DNA from: CBDCNP01 sp965222425 | GTDB taxonomy: Bacteria; Acidobacteriota; Vicinamibacteria; Marinacidobacterales; DATDRI01 | DNA: 64,000 nt | Assembly: GCA_965222425.1 (NCBI GenBank) | Contig: CBDCTW010000023.1 | Location: 124,001-188,000 of the forward strand | Direction: 5' to 3' | In this document: positions 1 to 8,888 of the stretch, in pieces | How positions within the stretch are numbered: the stretch's first letter is position 1 | How the letters are laid out: every line of letters starts with the position of its first letter | Program-made: the position numbers and the translations under genes | Notes under the pieces: generated by a model | Told to the model about the DNA's origin: nothing | Database searches by the model: none | The model's input: only the letters and a program-made list of their open reading frames with translations

Positions 1-582
1 CCCCATGATGTAGATGGACCGGGTGAGCTCCACGATACCGGGGTCCAACCGAACGGCAAGCGCAACGTTGGTTAGAGGCCCGGCGCAGTAGAGTACGACC
101 TCTCCGGGATTCCTGCGGATCGTCTCGATGATGAAGTCGACCGCATGCCCCGCGCGGGCTTCCGTTTTGGGCCAGCCGCCAGGCGGTTCCCAAGTGCGAT
201 CAGGAGGAGGAGTATCGGGGTTGAACACTCCATGCCAGGTCGGGTACGAATCGAAGAGCCGTTCCCGACGCTCCTGCTCACTTCTACTATTGAGCAACGG
301 CATCTCGGCTCCTTGGACCACGGGTACCTCGGAGCGTCCGGCAAGCTCGATCGCATGGCGAGCAAAAACCGTCGACTGCCTGACCCACTGATCGCCGCTC
401 ACCGTGGTGATGCCCAACAGCTCGATTTCGTGAGCCATGAGGAGCATTAAAAGAGATAGATAGTTCGTTCCCTCAGGCCCCGCGCTATCCTGATCGGCGA
501 GAACTTTGATCCTCAGTTGGAATGCGAACGGCTGTCCCACGGCCAGTAAAGAGAAGAGAACCAGCAGCGAAAAAAACCTCAT
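1..582 (-). CDS. Nucleoside hydrolase family protein, secreted (3' end beyond window)
   Basis: The reading frame stays open for 194 codons from an ATG at 582 to the window edge, so the C-terminus is missing. An AGGAGG ribosome site lies about seven bases upstream. The first 20 residues form a signal peptide (MRFFSLLVLFSLLAVG). Family features follow: IKVLADQDS at the position of the usual Asp-rich DxDxGxDD calcium/ribose site, GITTVSGDQW, and VVLYCAGPLTNVALAVR. These fit inosine-uridine-type nucleoside hydrolases, which cleave the N-glycosidic bond of nucleosides. The Asp cluster is degenerate (DQDSAGPEG), so ribonucleoside hydrolysis is not assured. A signal peptide suggests a periplasmic scavenging role. 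Family assignment is good; substrate is unknown. Confidence 0.75.
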   Translation of the reverse strand, partial: MRFFSLLVLFSLLAVGQPFAFQLRIKVLADQDSAGPEGTNYLSLLMLLMAHEIELLGITTVSGDQWVRQSTVFARHAIELAGRSEVPVVQGAEMPLLNSRSEQERRERLFDSYPTWHGVFNPDTPPPDRTWEPPGGWPKTEARAGHAVDFIIETIRRNPGEVVLYCAGPLTNVALAVRLDPGIVELTRSIYIMG

Positions 583-742
583 TCCGGGCCCTCCTTGGGG
601 GAGAGCCAAGTTCTATCACACAATTGAAGTTGCTAGGCAGGCTAGGCGACCAGAACGCCCCTGCCGGGCGCCAAACGAACAAGTTTCCGCTATCAGATTG
701 GCAAGGCGCCGGGCGCCGATTCGAGCGTCTCGCGCAACTTGC

Positions 743-766
743 TGGGCGTCAAAATACGGGGTTGCC
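743..766 (+). repeat. Short dispersed intergenic repeat, copy 1
   Basis: The motif TGGGCGTCAAAATACGGGGT followed by TGCC lies between the nucleoside hydrolase and the DUF4097 remnant. A near match on the minus strand is at 46985-47007 (TGGCGCCAAAATATGGCGTT, then GCC). The surrounding 583-851 stretch is rich in GGCGCC-containing words and shows no coding potential. Function unknown. Confidence 0.4.
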
Positions 767-851
767 ACGAAATACCTAACCCAGGCGCCGATATCGGGGT
801 AGGACGGAACGCATATCGCGATGGGCGTCCAAAAGCTGCTAGATAGGGGAG

Positions 852-1328
852 GTGGAGGTGAGTGGCGTCAGTGGAGACGTCATTCTCACCCATGCCGAGT
901 GTGAGCGTGCCGCGCTGGAGAGCGTCAGCGGAGATATCCGATACAGCGGAACCTTCGCCAAAGGAGGGCGCTACGAGTTCCGGACTCACTCCGGCGACGT
1001 CTTCATCTACATCGCGAACGATGTCGGATTCGAGCTCGAGGCGGAGACATTCAGCGGCGACATCGAAAGCGAGTTCCCGCTAACCATGTCCGACACGAAC
1101 AGCAAGCGGGAAGTCAACGGCGTTTACGGTGACGGAAGCGCCTTAATCGAAGCTTCCACGTTCAGTGGGAGCGTGACGATTTCGAAAGAGCGAGCGGTCG
1201 GCCGCGCTACGAAGAGGGACACCAGAAAAAGGGGTTGCTACCAATCAACTTGGCCAGGCGTCGGGGCCCCGGAGACGGGGCCCTTTTTCTATTTCTCGCC
1301 GCTTAGACTTTGCTCCATCACGTCATAG
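852..1328 (+). pseudogene. DUF4097-type beta-helix protein, C-terminal remnant
   Basis: The frame opens directly after an in-frame stop at 840-842. It encodes repeated short strands carrying SGD motifs (VSGDV, VSGDIRY, HSGDVFI, FSGDIES, FSGSVTI), the pattern of DUF4097 putative adhesin/beta-helix domains. About 110 residues match this style. The remaining 45 or so are Arg-rich and then read through a strong terminator at 1264-1288, which a real gene end should precede. The normal signal peptide and N-terminal half are missing. A GGGGAGG lies just before GTG codons at 852 and 858, so translation of the stub is possible. The likely reading is a 5'-truncated relic whose original stop was lost. 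Confidence 0.55.
1264..1288 (+). terminator. Rho-independent terminator
   Basis: A perfect 7-bp stem, GGGCCCC and GGGGCCC, with a GGAGAC loop is followed by TTTTT on the plus strand. It would end transcription of the DUF4097 remnant just before the convergent phosphatase gene stops at 1289. Confidence 0.8.
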
Positions 1329-2806
1329 ATGTGCGTATTCCGATAGACCCCGCGGAGCCTATGCGCGCCCGGGCCCACACCGAAGGCAAGGACCGGATCG
1401 GTGGTGTGTCCCCCGGTCGACCAGCCGATGAACGTCTGGCGAGATAAGGCCCGCCCCAACAACGCCTGTGCGGTGTCTTCCCCGCCGGTGTAGAACTGAG
1501 AAAAATCGCAAACTTCTGGGTGGCCCTCAGCGTTGCGAGCCGCGGCCTTCGTCGCCTCCGCCCAGGTAAGCTCTAAACCGGTGGCGTCTCGAACCTCGTC
1601 TTGAAGCTTGGTGGGATCGGCTCCAGCTCTCTCACCGATCAACTCATACGACCGCGATTGCTTCCCCAGCAGCTCCAACTCGCTCTTGCCAGGGTAGAAA
1701 TAACGCGGGCGGTACGAGTCCCCACTCGCCAGCGGAATCGCCGGACGTGCTCCCCAATCAGCGTGTCGAGAGTAGGTGAAAGTGAACCCTCCCGTCCCGT
1801 GGTCCGCGGTCACAAGTAGCAAAGTATCGGGATTCTTGGACTGAAAACGAGACGCCACCCCCAGCGCCTCGTCGAAATCGAGGATCTCGTGAAGCATCGT
1901 TCCGGCATCGTTGTCGTGGCCCGCAAAGTCTATGCGCCCCCCTTCCACCATGAGGAAGAAGCCTTTTTCTTCCGCAGAAAGCACTCGGAGCGCCGCTTCG
2001 GTTAGCTCCGCGAGACTAGGAACACCGTCCAGCGATTCACTGCGACGATCCAAGACATACGGCAGGTGGGTGGCCGAGAATAGACCCAGAAGCTTCTTCC
2101 CTTTCGACGCATTGTCGAGAAGCGACTCGCGGTCACTCACGACGGCGTAACCGCGTTCGCGCGCTTCCGTGATGAGATCACGATCGTCGGTGCGCCGCGA
2201 AAGCCCGTCGAGTCGGGCCGGAATCCCCGGTAGGCTCTCGGACGTCCGCTGTCCCCGCGGCACGAAAGCCCGCGCTCCCCCACCGAGGAGGACTTCGATC
2301 TCGTGCTCCGCCAGAATATGATCGGAGATCTCCGGTTCCGGGTCGTAGCGGGACAGTTGGTGTGAGGCAAAGGCGGCGGGGGTTGAATGGACCAGTCGCA
2401 TGTTGGTTACCAGACCGGTCGCTAGCCCCCGCCTCTCGCACCGCTCGAGTATCGTTTCGATCGGCTTTCCTTCGACATCGATCCCGAGTGTCTGGTTCCA
2501 AACTACCTGACCGGTCGCGATCTGCGTAGCGGCGGCAGCAGAATCGGTCACCGTTGTCTGGTGCGAAACCGGGAGCGCATACCCGGTCTCACCGGATTCC
2601 ATGAGTATCTCCAGATGAAGCTGGCGGTCTTCGACGACGCGGGCGTACTCGAGTCCGAGCGCTGTTTGACTAGGTCCCAGTCCATCCCCGATGAACAGAA
2701 TGACGTTGCGGGCTCTCGGGGCCGGCGAGGAGCTCTCACGCGTTTGGCAGGCCGACCCTGCCATGACACTCGCGATCAGGCCGAATAGGGCGAGCCCACG
2801 CGTCAT
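1289..2806 (-). CDS. Alkaline phosphatase family lipoprotein
   Basis: This 505-residue protein carries the metal and nucleophile motifs of the PhoA-type alkaline phosphatase fold. They are FIGDGLGPSQ (Asp about 41, metal), VTDSAAAATQ (Ser about 89, nucleophile), VEGGRIDFAGHDND (metal ligands), VTADHGTGG and STGGHTTDPV. The N-terminus is a lipoprotein signal ending in a lipobox (AGSAC, Cys20), so the enzyme is probably anchored in the outer or inner membrane facing the periplasm. It should release phosphate from organic monoesters. The start ATG overlaps the stop of the upstream amidohydrolase (ATGA), so the two are translationally coupled. No Pho-box was recognised. Confidence 0.93.
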   Translation of the reverse strand: MTRGLALFGLIASVMAGSACQTRESSSPAPRARNVILFIGDGLGPSQTALGLEYARVVEDRQLHLEILMESGETGYALPVSHQTTVTDSAAAATQIATGQVVWNQTLGIDVEGKPIETILERCERRGLATGLVTNMRLVHSTPAAFASHQLSRYDPEPEISDHILAEHEIEVLLGGGARAFVPRGQRTSESLPGIPARLDGLSRRTDDRDLITEARERGYAVVSDRESLLDNASKGKKLLGLFSATHLPYVLDRRSESLDGVPSLAELTEAALRVLSAEEKGFFLMVEGGRIDFAGHDNDAGTMLHEILDFDEALGVASRFQSKNPDTLLLVTADHGTGGFTFTYSRHADWGARPAIPLASGDSYRPRYFYPGKSELELLGKQSRSYELIGERAGADPTKLQDEVRDATGLELTWAEATKAAARNAEGHPEVCDFSQFYTGGEDTAQALLGRALSRQTFIGWSTGGHTTDPVLAFGVGPGAHRLRGVYRNTHIYDVMEQSLSGEK

Positions 2807-4191
2807 TGTTCGGCTCGGGGCTCGGCTCGGGGCTCTGTTCGGGCGAGGCTAACTCGGACTCGCTCTTGAATTTGCCGAGCCTTGGTCAACACTTCTTCCA
2901 CGTCCATGGTGAGCACCTCGCGGTCCCAAACCACCCACTCCCCTCCAACCATCACCGAACGCACAAACGGACCCTTGATGACGTAAACCAAGTGCGAGTA
3001 AACATCGTAGAGAGGCGTCAGCTCCGGCTTGTCGAGGTCGATCAGCACCAAATCCGCGAGCTTCCCCGGCTCTATCGAACCCACGTCGTCCCCAAGCCCC
3101 AATGCCTCCGCGGCGCCGATGGTCGCCATCCGGAACACGTCGCGAGCAGGCATGGCCGTTGGATCCTGTCGGTAGAGCTTGTGGACTTTGGCGGCGGTGT
3201 CCATCTCCTCGAACATGTCCAGGTTGTTATTACTGGCCGCGCCATCGGTGCCGAGGCCCACCGGTATCCCCGCGGCGATCAAATCCGGCACCCTGGCGAG
3301 GCCCGACGCCCCCTTCATGTTGGACTCGGGGTTGTGAGAGGTGGTGGCTCCGCTGCGAGCGATGAGCCGAATATCCTCGTCGGTGAGTGTGATGACATGG
3401 TGCAGGATCACTCCCGGGCCGAGCACGCCAGCCCGATCGAGAGCGGATAGGGTCGTCATGCCCATTTTCTTTCGCACCGCCTCATCCTCTTCGGGCGACT
3501 CGTGGGCGTGGATCTGGAACGGCACATCGTACTTGCGTGCCATCTCCCGAGCCTTGCTGATCACTTCGATGTCGGTCGTGTAGAGCGCATGGGGCGCTAC
3601 CGACGGCGTGATCCGAGGGTGGTCCCGGTATTCACGAATGAAGGCTTCGGTGGCGGCGAGCGCCTCGTCCGTTGTCTTGTAATCCGGCGCCGGGAAACCG
3701 ATGATCGTCTGCCCAAGGACCGCCCGCAGACCCGATCGATCGGTGGCTCGCGCAATTTCGTCTTCGAAGTAGTACATATCGGTAAAAGTCGTCGTCCCGC
3801 CTCGAGCCATCTCGATCGCTCCGAGCAGAGTGCCCCAATAAACGAACTCCTTGTCCACGTTTCGTGCCTCGGCGGGAAAGATGAAATCGTTGAGCCATTC
3901 CATCAGCGCCATGTCGTCCGCCAGCCCGCGAAGCAATATCATCGGCACATGGCCATGGGTGTTTACGAGTCCGGGAATCACGAGATGCCCCGCGGCATCC
4001 ACCACCTCTCGGGCGTCGGGAAGAGGATCTCCCGCCTCGACGACCGCCGCAATGCGCTCGCCGCGGATCGCGATCGCCGCCCCTTCGAGGACCCGCATCT
4101 CTCGGTCCATGATCACGACCGTGCCGCCTTGGATCAGCCGATCGACCGGCTCCGCCTGAAGTAACGCCAACAACATCAAGTATTGGGTCAT
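2803..4191 (-). CDS. Amidohydrolase of the TRZ/ATZ (MtaD-like) family
   Basis: The protein is about 462 residues when begun at ATG 4191; a longer frame to 4284 adds residues antisense to the GWxTD gene and is less likely. It has the metal-dependent deaminase/chlorohydrolase motifs: VNTHGHVP (HxH), QIHAHESPEEDE, LHHVITLTD and LGTDGAASNN. The closest characterised relatives deaminate S-adenosylhomocysteine or 5'-methylthioadenosine, so a purine-nucleoside deaminase role fits the neighbouring nucleoside hydrolase and phosphatase. The first residues (MTQYLMLLALLQA) look like a signal peptide, which is odd for a cytosolic deaminase. The C-terminus ends in an imperfect TEPRAEPRAEQ repeat that matches a short tandem repeat in the DNA. 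Confidence 0.85.
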   Translation of the reverse strand: MTQYLMLLALLQAEPVDRLIQGGTVVIMDREMRVLEGAAIAIRGERIAAVVEAGDPLPDAREVVDAAGHLVIPGLVNTHGHVPMILLRGLADDMALMEWLNDFIFPAEARNVDKEFVYWGTLLGAIEMARGGTTTFTDMYYFEDEIARATDRSGLRAVLGQTIIGFPAPDYKTTDEALAATEAFIREYRDHPRITPSVAPHALYTTDIEVISKAREMARKYDVPFQIHAHESPEEDEAVRKKMGMTTLSALDRAGVLGPGVILHHVITLTDEDIRLIARSGATTSHNPESNMKGASGLARVPDLIAAGIPVGLGTDGAASNNNLDMFEEMDTAAKVHKLYRQDPTAMPARDVFRMATIGAAEALGLGDDVGSIEPGKLADLVLIDLDKPELTPLYDVYSHLVYVIKGPFVRSVMVGGEWVVWDREVLTMDVEEVLTKARQIQERVRVSLARTEPRAEPRAEQ

Positions 4192-6067
4192 GCTAGACTT
4201 CCCCATTATACGCCTTGTCATGGGCCTCGTTATGAGCTTTTTGCTACTCGCATTTTCATTGGTGGCCGCCAGGCTCGAGGTCACTGAGCGCGCAACCCAA
4301 CCGGTGTTTCGGGGGCTGGGAGACGGAACCCTGGCTATTATGGACGTTCCGGAGAACGTGCCGCTCGAATTCTATACCGTTCAGTGTGTGAGCACCGACT
4401 CCTACGCGGCTTCCTTTTCCGTGAAGCGTTCCGGCGAAGACGCCGTTCCCCTCACCGCGATCGTGGGCGACCTCTACCAGGACGTCGAACGCGGGGTATC
4501 CTTCCGAATCGATAGAGGGGACGAGGACTTCGCGGTCGGCGACACGTTCAGCTTCGTCACCTATCCGGACATGGAAGAGCTGGATAAGCTTTTCGATCGC
4601 TGGGTGAAACGGTACGTCAAGTGGATCATCTCCCGAGAGGAAAAGGACCGCTTCGAGGAGCTAACCGCTCCCGAGGACAAGCTGGGCTTCATGGAGTCTT
4701 TCTGGAGGCGCCGAGACATGAGCCCCGAGACCCCAGAGAATGAGGCGCGAAAGGAGCACCAGCGGCGGTTCGCACACGCGACGCAACACTACGGGGCCGG
4801 CACTCCGGGATGGGCGACGGATATGGGCAAGATTTACATCTTGTTGGGGCCTCCCAGCTCCATCAATAGAAACCCTGCCGGTCGCACTGCATTCGAGCGC
4901 CCCTCTGAGGTATGGACCTACAACAACGCACCCAACCCGAGGCTACCGGCTTCATTCGATATCGGATTCGTCGATTTCACAGCAACCGGCCGGTACGAAA
5001 TAGTGGATGCCTCGAACCTGGATGTCTTGGCTCCGCTTCGCACGAACATCGGTTGGGCCATGAGCGAGCTGGATGCCATCGGGTTCATGCGCAGCGGTGG
5101 CTCACTCATGGAGCCCAACACCGGGTTCCGCACCGAGATACGGCCCGACCAGATGGTGATGGACCAGTTCGATTTTCAGCAAAATCTACTCGGAGTGGCG
5201 AAGGTTCCCGAGCTCAACCTGCCTTCGCTCCGGGAAGTCACTGAGGCTCGTGCCGACTTTCCATCGGTGCCGCTCACGACGACGGCGGCTTTCTTCCCCT
5301 CCGATGGAGGCTCGGCCTGGGTGCCCATCACGGTCTCCATGCCCTACGCGCGCCTCACACCTCGAACGACGGAGGACGGGACCGGCCACAGCTACGAGGC
5401 CGACATCCTGGTTCAAGTCGTCGACGAGTCGGGCACAGAACAGCCCCCGATCGAGGATCACATCCGAATCCAATTCCCGGCCGAAGACTTGGATGCCTAC
5501 CGAGCCAATCAGATGCTCTACGAAGCATCGGTGAATCTGGCTCCCGGTACCTATCAGATAGAATCCCTGGTTCGGGACAACCCCAGCGGTGCGGTGGGTC
5601 GCGCCTCGGCCACCATAGAAGTCCCGGTCTTGACCGGAGAGGGACTCAAGCTCTCGAGTCTCCTTCTGGTGAGCGCTGCGGTAGAGACCGATCCACTCCC
5701 CGCCGGGGCTCCACGCCCTCCCTTCCAGTTCGGGAACTTGCGCTTGATACCCAACGTCCTTCAACGCTTCGCTCGAACGTCGACCCTGACCGCCTACGTT
5801 CAAGCTCTCGGCTACTCGTTGGGCCCGATAACCAATCAGGCGAGACTGCGGGTAGACTTTTTCATTCTCAAAAACGGGCGACTCTTCTCCAAAGTGGCAC
5901 CGTCCTACCACCGACCATCTAGGAGATCGAGTGTGGCGCTGAAGAGCGACATATCGCTCAAGGCGTTGCCACCGGGAAGCTACACTCTGCGCGCCCGGGT
6001 CACCGACGAGAACACGGAGCAGGTTGCGGAGCGGGACGCTGATTTTACGGTGACGGTTTCTCGTTAA
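4190..6067 (+). CDS. GWxTD domain-containing protein
   Basis: The 625-codon frame contains the signature block PGWATDMGKIYILLGPP (GWATD at residues 207-211) of the GWxTD domain, a family of unknown function found mainly in Acidobacteriota. It is preceded by the helical FMESFWRRRD segment that usually accompanies it. Residues 10-28 form a signal peptide or membrane anchor, so the protein is probably periplasmic. The C-terminal 250 residues are rich in beta strands with repeated domain-like ends (PGTYQIESLVRD, PGSYTLRARVTD). ATG 4190 overlaps the divergent amidohydrolase start; ATG 4220 or 4232 would give a neater signal peptide, and none has a clear ribosome site. The gene stands alone and its 3' flank is the mobile island. 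Confidence 0.9.
   Translation: MLDFPIIRLVMGLVMSFLLLAFSLVAARLEVTERATQPVFRGLGDGTLAIMDVPENVPLEFYTVQCVSTDSYAASFSVKRSGEDAVPLTAIVGDLYQDVERGVSFRIDRGDEDFAVGDTFSFVTYPDMEELDKLFDRWVKRYVKWIISREEKDRFEELTAPEDKLGFMESFWRRRDMSPETPENEARKEHQRRFAHATQHYGAGTPGWATDMGKIYILLGPPSSINRNPAGRTAFERPSEVWTYNNAPNPRLPASFDIGFVDFTATGRYEIVDASNLDVLAPLRTNIGWAMSELDAIGFMRSGGSLMEPNTGFRTEIRPDQMVMDQFDFQQNLLGVAKVPELNLPSLREVTEARADFPSVPLTTTAAFFPSDGGSAWVPITVSMPYARLTPRTTEDGTGHSYEADILVQVVDESGTEQPPIEDHIRIQFPAEDLDAYRANQMLYEASVNLAPGTYQIESLVRDNPSGAVGRASATIEVPVLTGEGLKLSSLLLVSAAVETDPLPAGAPRPPFQFGNLRLIPNVLQRFARTSTLTAYVQALGYSLGPITNQARLRVDFFILKNGRLFSKVAPSYHRPSRRSSVALKSDISLKALPPGSYTLRARVTDENTEQVAERDADFTVTVSR
4205..4210 (-). promoter_or_regulatory. -10 box of amidohydrolase promoter
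   Basis: A perfect TATAAT reads on the minus strand, ending only about 14 bases before the ATG at 4191. The transcript would have almost no leader. No good -35 was found at normal spacing. The site lies inside the divergent GWxTD reading frame. Confidence 0.45.
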
Positions 6068-6191
6068 CGAAGCTGGCTTCCATCCCTTATTCCCTCTCCC
6101 TTTGTGTATAGACCGGAGAGAAAGGTAACAACCGTACGGAGACCTGGGTGACACTTTGGGGCATGCTACCACCTGGACAACAGGAGGTGGA

Positions 6192-7340
6192 ATGCCCTGG
6201 AAAGTGTGTGACGCCATGAGTTTGCGACGAGAGTTTGTGGAGTTTGCCGAGTCTCCGGAGGTGAACTTCACGGAGTTGTGCCGTCGTTACGACATCAGTC
6301 GAAAGAGCGGCTACAAATGGATGGAGCGCTACCGGAAGTTCGGGTTGAAGGGCTTGGAGGATCACAGTCGTCGCCCCAGGATTAGTCCTCGGCGTAGTCC
6401 CGCGAAGCTGGAGAAAGCGGTGGTGGCGTTGAGAGGTCGGCATCCGTGCTGGGGTGGTCGGAAGATTCGTCGTCGGCTCTTGGATCAGGGCTGGCCGGAG
6501 GAGGAGTTGTGTGCGGCGAGCACGATCACGGAGATCTTGCGCCGCCACGGCTTGCTGGAAGCTCCATCGAGCTCGGCTCCGAGTAGTTGGAAGCGATTCG
6601 AGGCGTCTGAGCCGAACGAGCTTTGGCAGATGGATTTCAAGGGGCACTTCGAAACGGGGGAAGGTCGCTGCCATCCCTTGACGGTGCTGGACGATCGATC
6701 GCGGTTCTCGCTGAACTTGACGGCTTGCTCGAACGAGCAGCGCAAAACGGTCCAGCGTCGTCTGACACAAGTGTTTCGCTGCTATGGCTTGCCGTGGCGG
6801 ATGCTGATGGACAACGGCTCGCCTTGGGGCTCCGATGCGCAGCGTCAATATACGCTGCTGACAGCCTGGCTGATATGTCTTGGTATCAAGCCGATTCATT
6901 CTCGGCCGTTTCATCCGCAAACGGTTGGAAAGGACGAACGGTTCCACCGAACGCTGAAGGCCGAGCTGGTAAGTCGTCGACGGTTCCGAAACCTTGACGA
7001 TTGCCAGCAGCAGTTCGACTCCTGGCGGACGGTCTACAACTTCGAAAGACCACATGAGTCCTTGGACATGAGAACGCCCTCGGCAGTCTACGAACCCAGC
7101 CCAAGGAGCTTCCCCGAGACGCTTCCGCCCATCGAGTACGGGCCAGAAGATCATGTTCGGAAAGTCGACGTCCATGCTCGCGTATCTTTCAAGGGCAGGC
7201 TGGTCCGCATTGGCAGAGCCTTCATCGGCGAACACGTGGCGCAGAGACACACGACAACCGATGGGCTGTTCGACGTCTACTACTGTCATCACAGGATTCG
7301 GCAAGTGAACCTCACCACGGTCGATTTTGAGCCTGAGTGA
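6192..7340 (+). CDS. IS481-family transposase
   Basis: An intact 382-residue transposase begins at ATG 6192, five bases after a strong GGAGG. The N-terminal helix-turn-helix (residues ~10-60, ending KGLEDHSRRP) is typical of IS481. The rve integrase core carries the DDE residues in QMDFKGHF, LMDNGSPWG and GKDERFHRTLKAE. The C-terminal block with YNFERPHESLDMRTP and a small beta-rich tail matches the family. No inverted ends could be paired with confidence around 6105 and 7341-7572, so the IS limits are unknown and the element may have lost an end. No frameshift or nonsense codon was seen, unlike the adjacent elements. Confidence 0.92.
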   Translation: MPWKVCDAMSLRREFVEFAESPEVNFTELCRRYDISRKSGYKWMERYRKFGLKGLEDHSRRPRISPRRSPAKLEKAVVALRGRHPCWGGRKIRRRLLDQGWPEEELCAASTITEILRRHGLLEAPSSSAPSSWKRFEASEPNELWQMDFKGHFETGEGRCHPLTVLDDRSRFSLNLTACSNEQRKTVQRRLTQVFRCYGLPWRMLMDNGSPWGSDAQRQYTLLTAWLICLGIKPIHSRPFHPQTVGKDERFHRTLKAELVSRRRFRNLDDCQQQFDSWRTVYNFERPHESLDMRTPSAVYEPSPRSFPETLPPIEYGPEDHVRKVDVHARVSFKGRLVRIGRAFIGEHVAQRHTTTDGLFDVYYCHHRIRQVNLTTVDFEPE

Positions 7341-7452
7341 CACGAAAACCATGTCCGGGGCGATGTGCTGGGCAAACGGCTTGCGAGAATGCCTTCAGAG
7401 ACGATCGTTCGGGGTGGGCCATACCTGGGGTACCCCCTCAAATGCCAACTTA

Positions 7453-7531
7453 CGTCCGAGCAGAATCCTTCGCGAGCACAAACGAGGCTTCGCGTCTTCT
7501 TCACTTCACTCGCTCCGGCTCTGCTCGGACG
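7453..7531. repeat. 12-bp inverted repeat with 55-nt loop
   Basis: The arms CGTCCGAGCAGA (7453-7464) and TCTGCTCGGACG (7520-7531) are perfectly complementary. The hairpin lies in a 232-bp non-coding stretch between the IS481 transposase and the IS3 left end. It may be a leftover of one of the elements or a structured RNA; nothing else was recognised there. Confidence 0.55.
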
Positions 7532-7602
7532 AAATCCGAACCCTTGACCAGACAACCCAGGACTGTAACCTATGAACCGCCCCGGGTTTTCCGGAGAGTG
7601 TT

Positions 7603-8521
7603 TTAGTTGAGTCTCGCCATCTCTAGCGAGCCTTCCTGCGACCGATAGTAGTTCATCTCGTACTCGACGGGGGCGACATTTCCGATCGGCCCCAAGAGTC
7701 GTTGCGTGTTGTACCAATGGACCCACTCGAGGGTGGCGAACTCGACGTCCTCAGGACCACGCCAGGGCCCACGTCGACGGATCACCTCGGTCTTGTAGAG
7801 GCCGATGATGGATTCAGCCAAAGCGTTATCGTAAGAGTCGCCTCGGCTGCCGACGGACGGCTCAATACCCGCCTCGGCGAGCCGCTCGGTGTAACGGATC
7901 GAGACGTACTGCACGCCGCGGTCGCTGTGATGCACCAATGGATCTTCTGGGTTTAGTCGGCGCTCGTGCAGCGCCTGCTCCAACGCATCGAGAGCGATGC
8001 CGGCAGTCAACGATGTCGTCGCTCGCCAACCGACGATGAGTCGAGCGAAGACGTCGATGACGAAGGCGACGTACACGAAGCCGCGCCACGTGGCAACGTA
8101 GGTCAGGTCCGAGACCCAGAACTCGTTCGGGCGTGTGGCGTTGAAGTCGCGCTCCACGAGGTCCATCGGGCGAGCGCCGCTCGAATCCGGCTTCGTCGTC
8201 TTGAATCGACGTCCACGGACCGCCCCCTGGAGGCCCATTTCACGCATCAGACGGGCCACCGTGCATCGAGCCACGTCGCGGCCCTCACGGCACAGCTGAC
8301 GCCAGACCTTGCGCACGCCCATACACGTCAAAGTTCTCTTGCCGTACACGACGAATCTCGCCGCGGAGTTGGACGTCGCGCTTCGCTCTCGCTGGCAGGC
8401 GGCTTGGGTCCTTCTCTCGCGCTTTCTGCTCGTAATAGGTCGACGGGGCGATCGGAAGCATCCGGCAGATCGGCTCGACCCCGTAACTCTCACGGTTCGC
8501 GTCCACGAACAACACATTCAC
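7603..8521 (-). pseudogene. IS3 OrfB transposase, frameshifted
   Basis: Starting at GTG 8521 (MNVLFVDANRES...), the frame runs into the wrong phase at about 8318-8320. One extra G there turns NFDVYG-VRKVWRQL into a dead end; the other frame then continues to 7603. The downstream part has the complete rve/DDE core (WVSDLTYV, HHSDRGVQYVS, DNALAESIIGLYKTE). The GTG overlaps the OrfA stop (GTGA). Net length is one base over a multiple of three, matching a single insertion. Confidence 0.85.
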
Positions 8522-8838
8522 CTCGGTCGGCGGTCGAGCTCCGCCTGGGCGAAAAACGCCGACGCCTTGCGAAGGATCTCGTTCGCCCGCTTGAGCTCAC
8601 GGTTCTCTCGCTCAAGCTCCTTCAGCCGCTGACGCTCGTCCGTCGTCAGTCCCGCTCGTTTCCCAGCATCACGCTCTGCTCGACGCACCCACGTGCGTAG
8701 CGTTTCCCGCGTACAGTCAAATTTCGACGCAATCGATGAGATCGCTGATCACTGAGATTCGTGCTGAGCCTGCTGGTCGAAAACCATCCGCACTGCGCGC
8801 TCTTTTACCTCCGGTGAATACCTGCTTCGTCTTGTCAT
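8518..8838 (-). pseudogene. IS3 OrfA (helix-turn-helix), nonsense mutation
   Basis: ATG 8838 begins MTRRSRYSPEVKERAVRM, a standard IS3 OrfA start. After about 29 residues an in-frame TGA falls where the family has Trp (HESQ-stop-SAISSIASKF). The rest of the frame is intact, with the leucine-zipper-like ELERENRELKRANEIL before the stop at 8518. It is too short to appear as a single long open frame. One TGG-to-TGA change would explain it. Confidence 0.8.
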
Positions 8839-8888
8839 GACTCCATCCTCTCAAGAGTTGGAGTCTCCGGGAAACCCGGGGCGGTTCA

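Larger units (their letters stand above)
7573..8888 (-). mobile_element. IS3-family insertion sequence, inactivated
   Basis: Inverted ends are clear: TGAACCGCCCCGGGTTTTCC at 7573 on the plus strand and TGAACCGCCCCGGGTTTCCC reading in from 8888 on the minus strand, about 25 bp with one mismatch. Length is 1316 bp. OrfA and OrfB overlap as usual for the family, but both are broken. No target duplication is seen. The right end lies inside the group II intron reading frame while the left end abuts unrelated DNA, so flanking sequence was deleted after insertion. Confidence 0.88.

Noticed and set aside
5186..7352. Long minus-strand frames of 361 and 421 codons opposite the GWxTD and IS481 genes
   Set aside because: They are antisense shadows produced by codon bias of well-supported plus-strand genes and have no recognisable domains.
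6105..7572. Exact ends of the IS481 element
   Set aside because: No pair of inverted ends or target duplication could be matched, so no limits are given.
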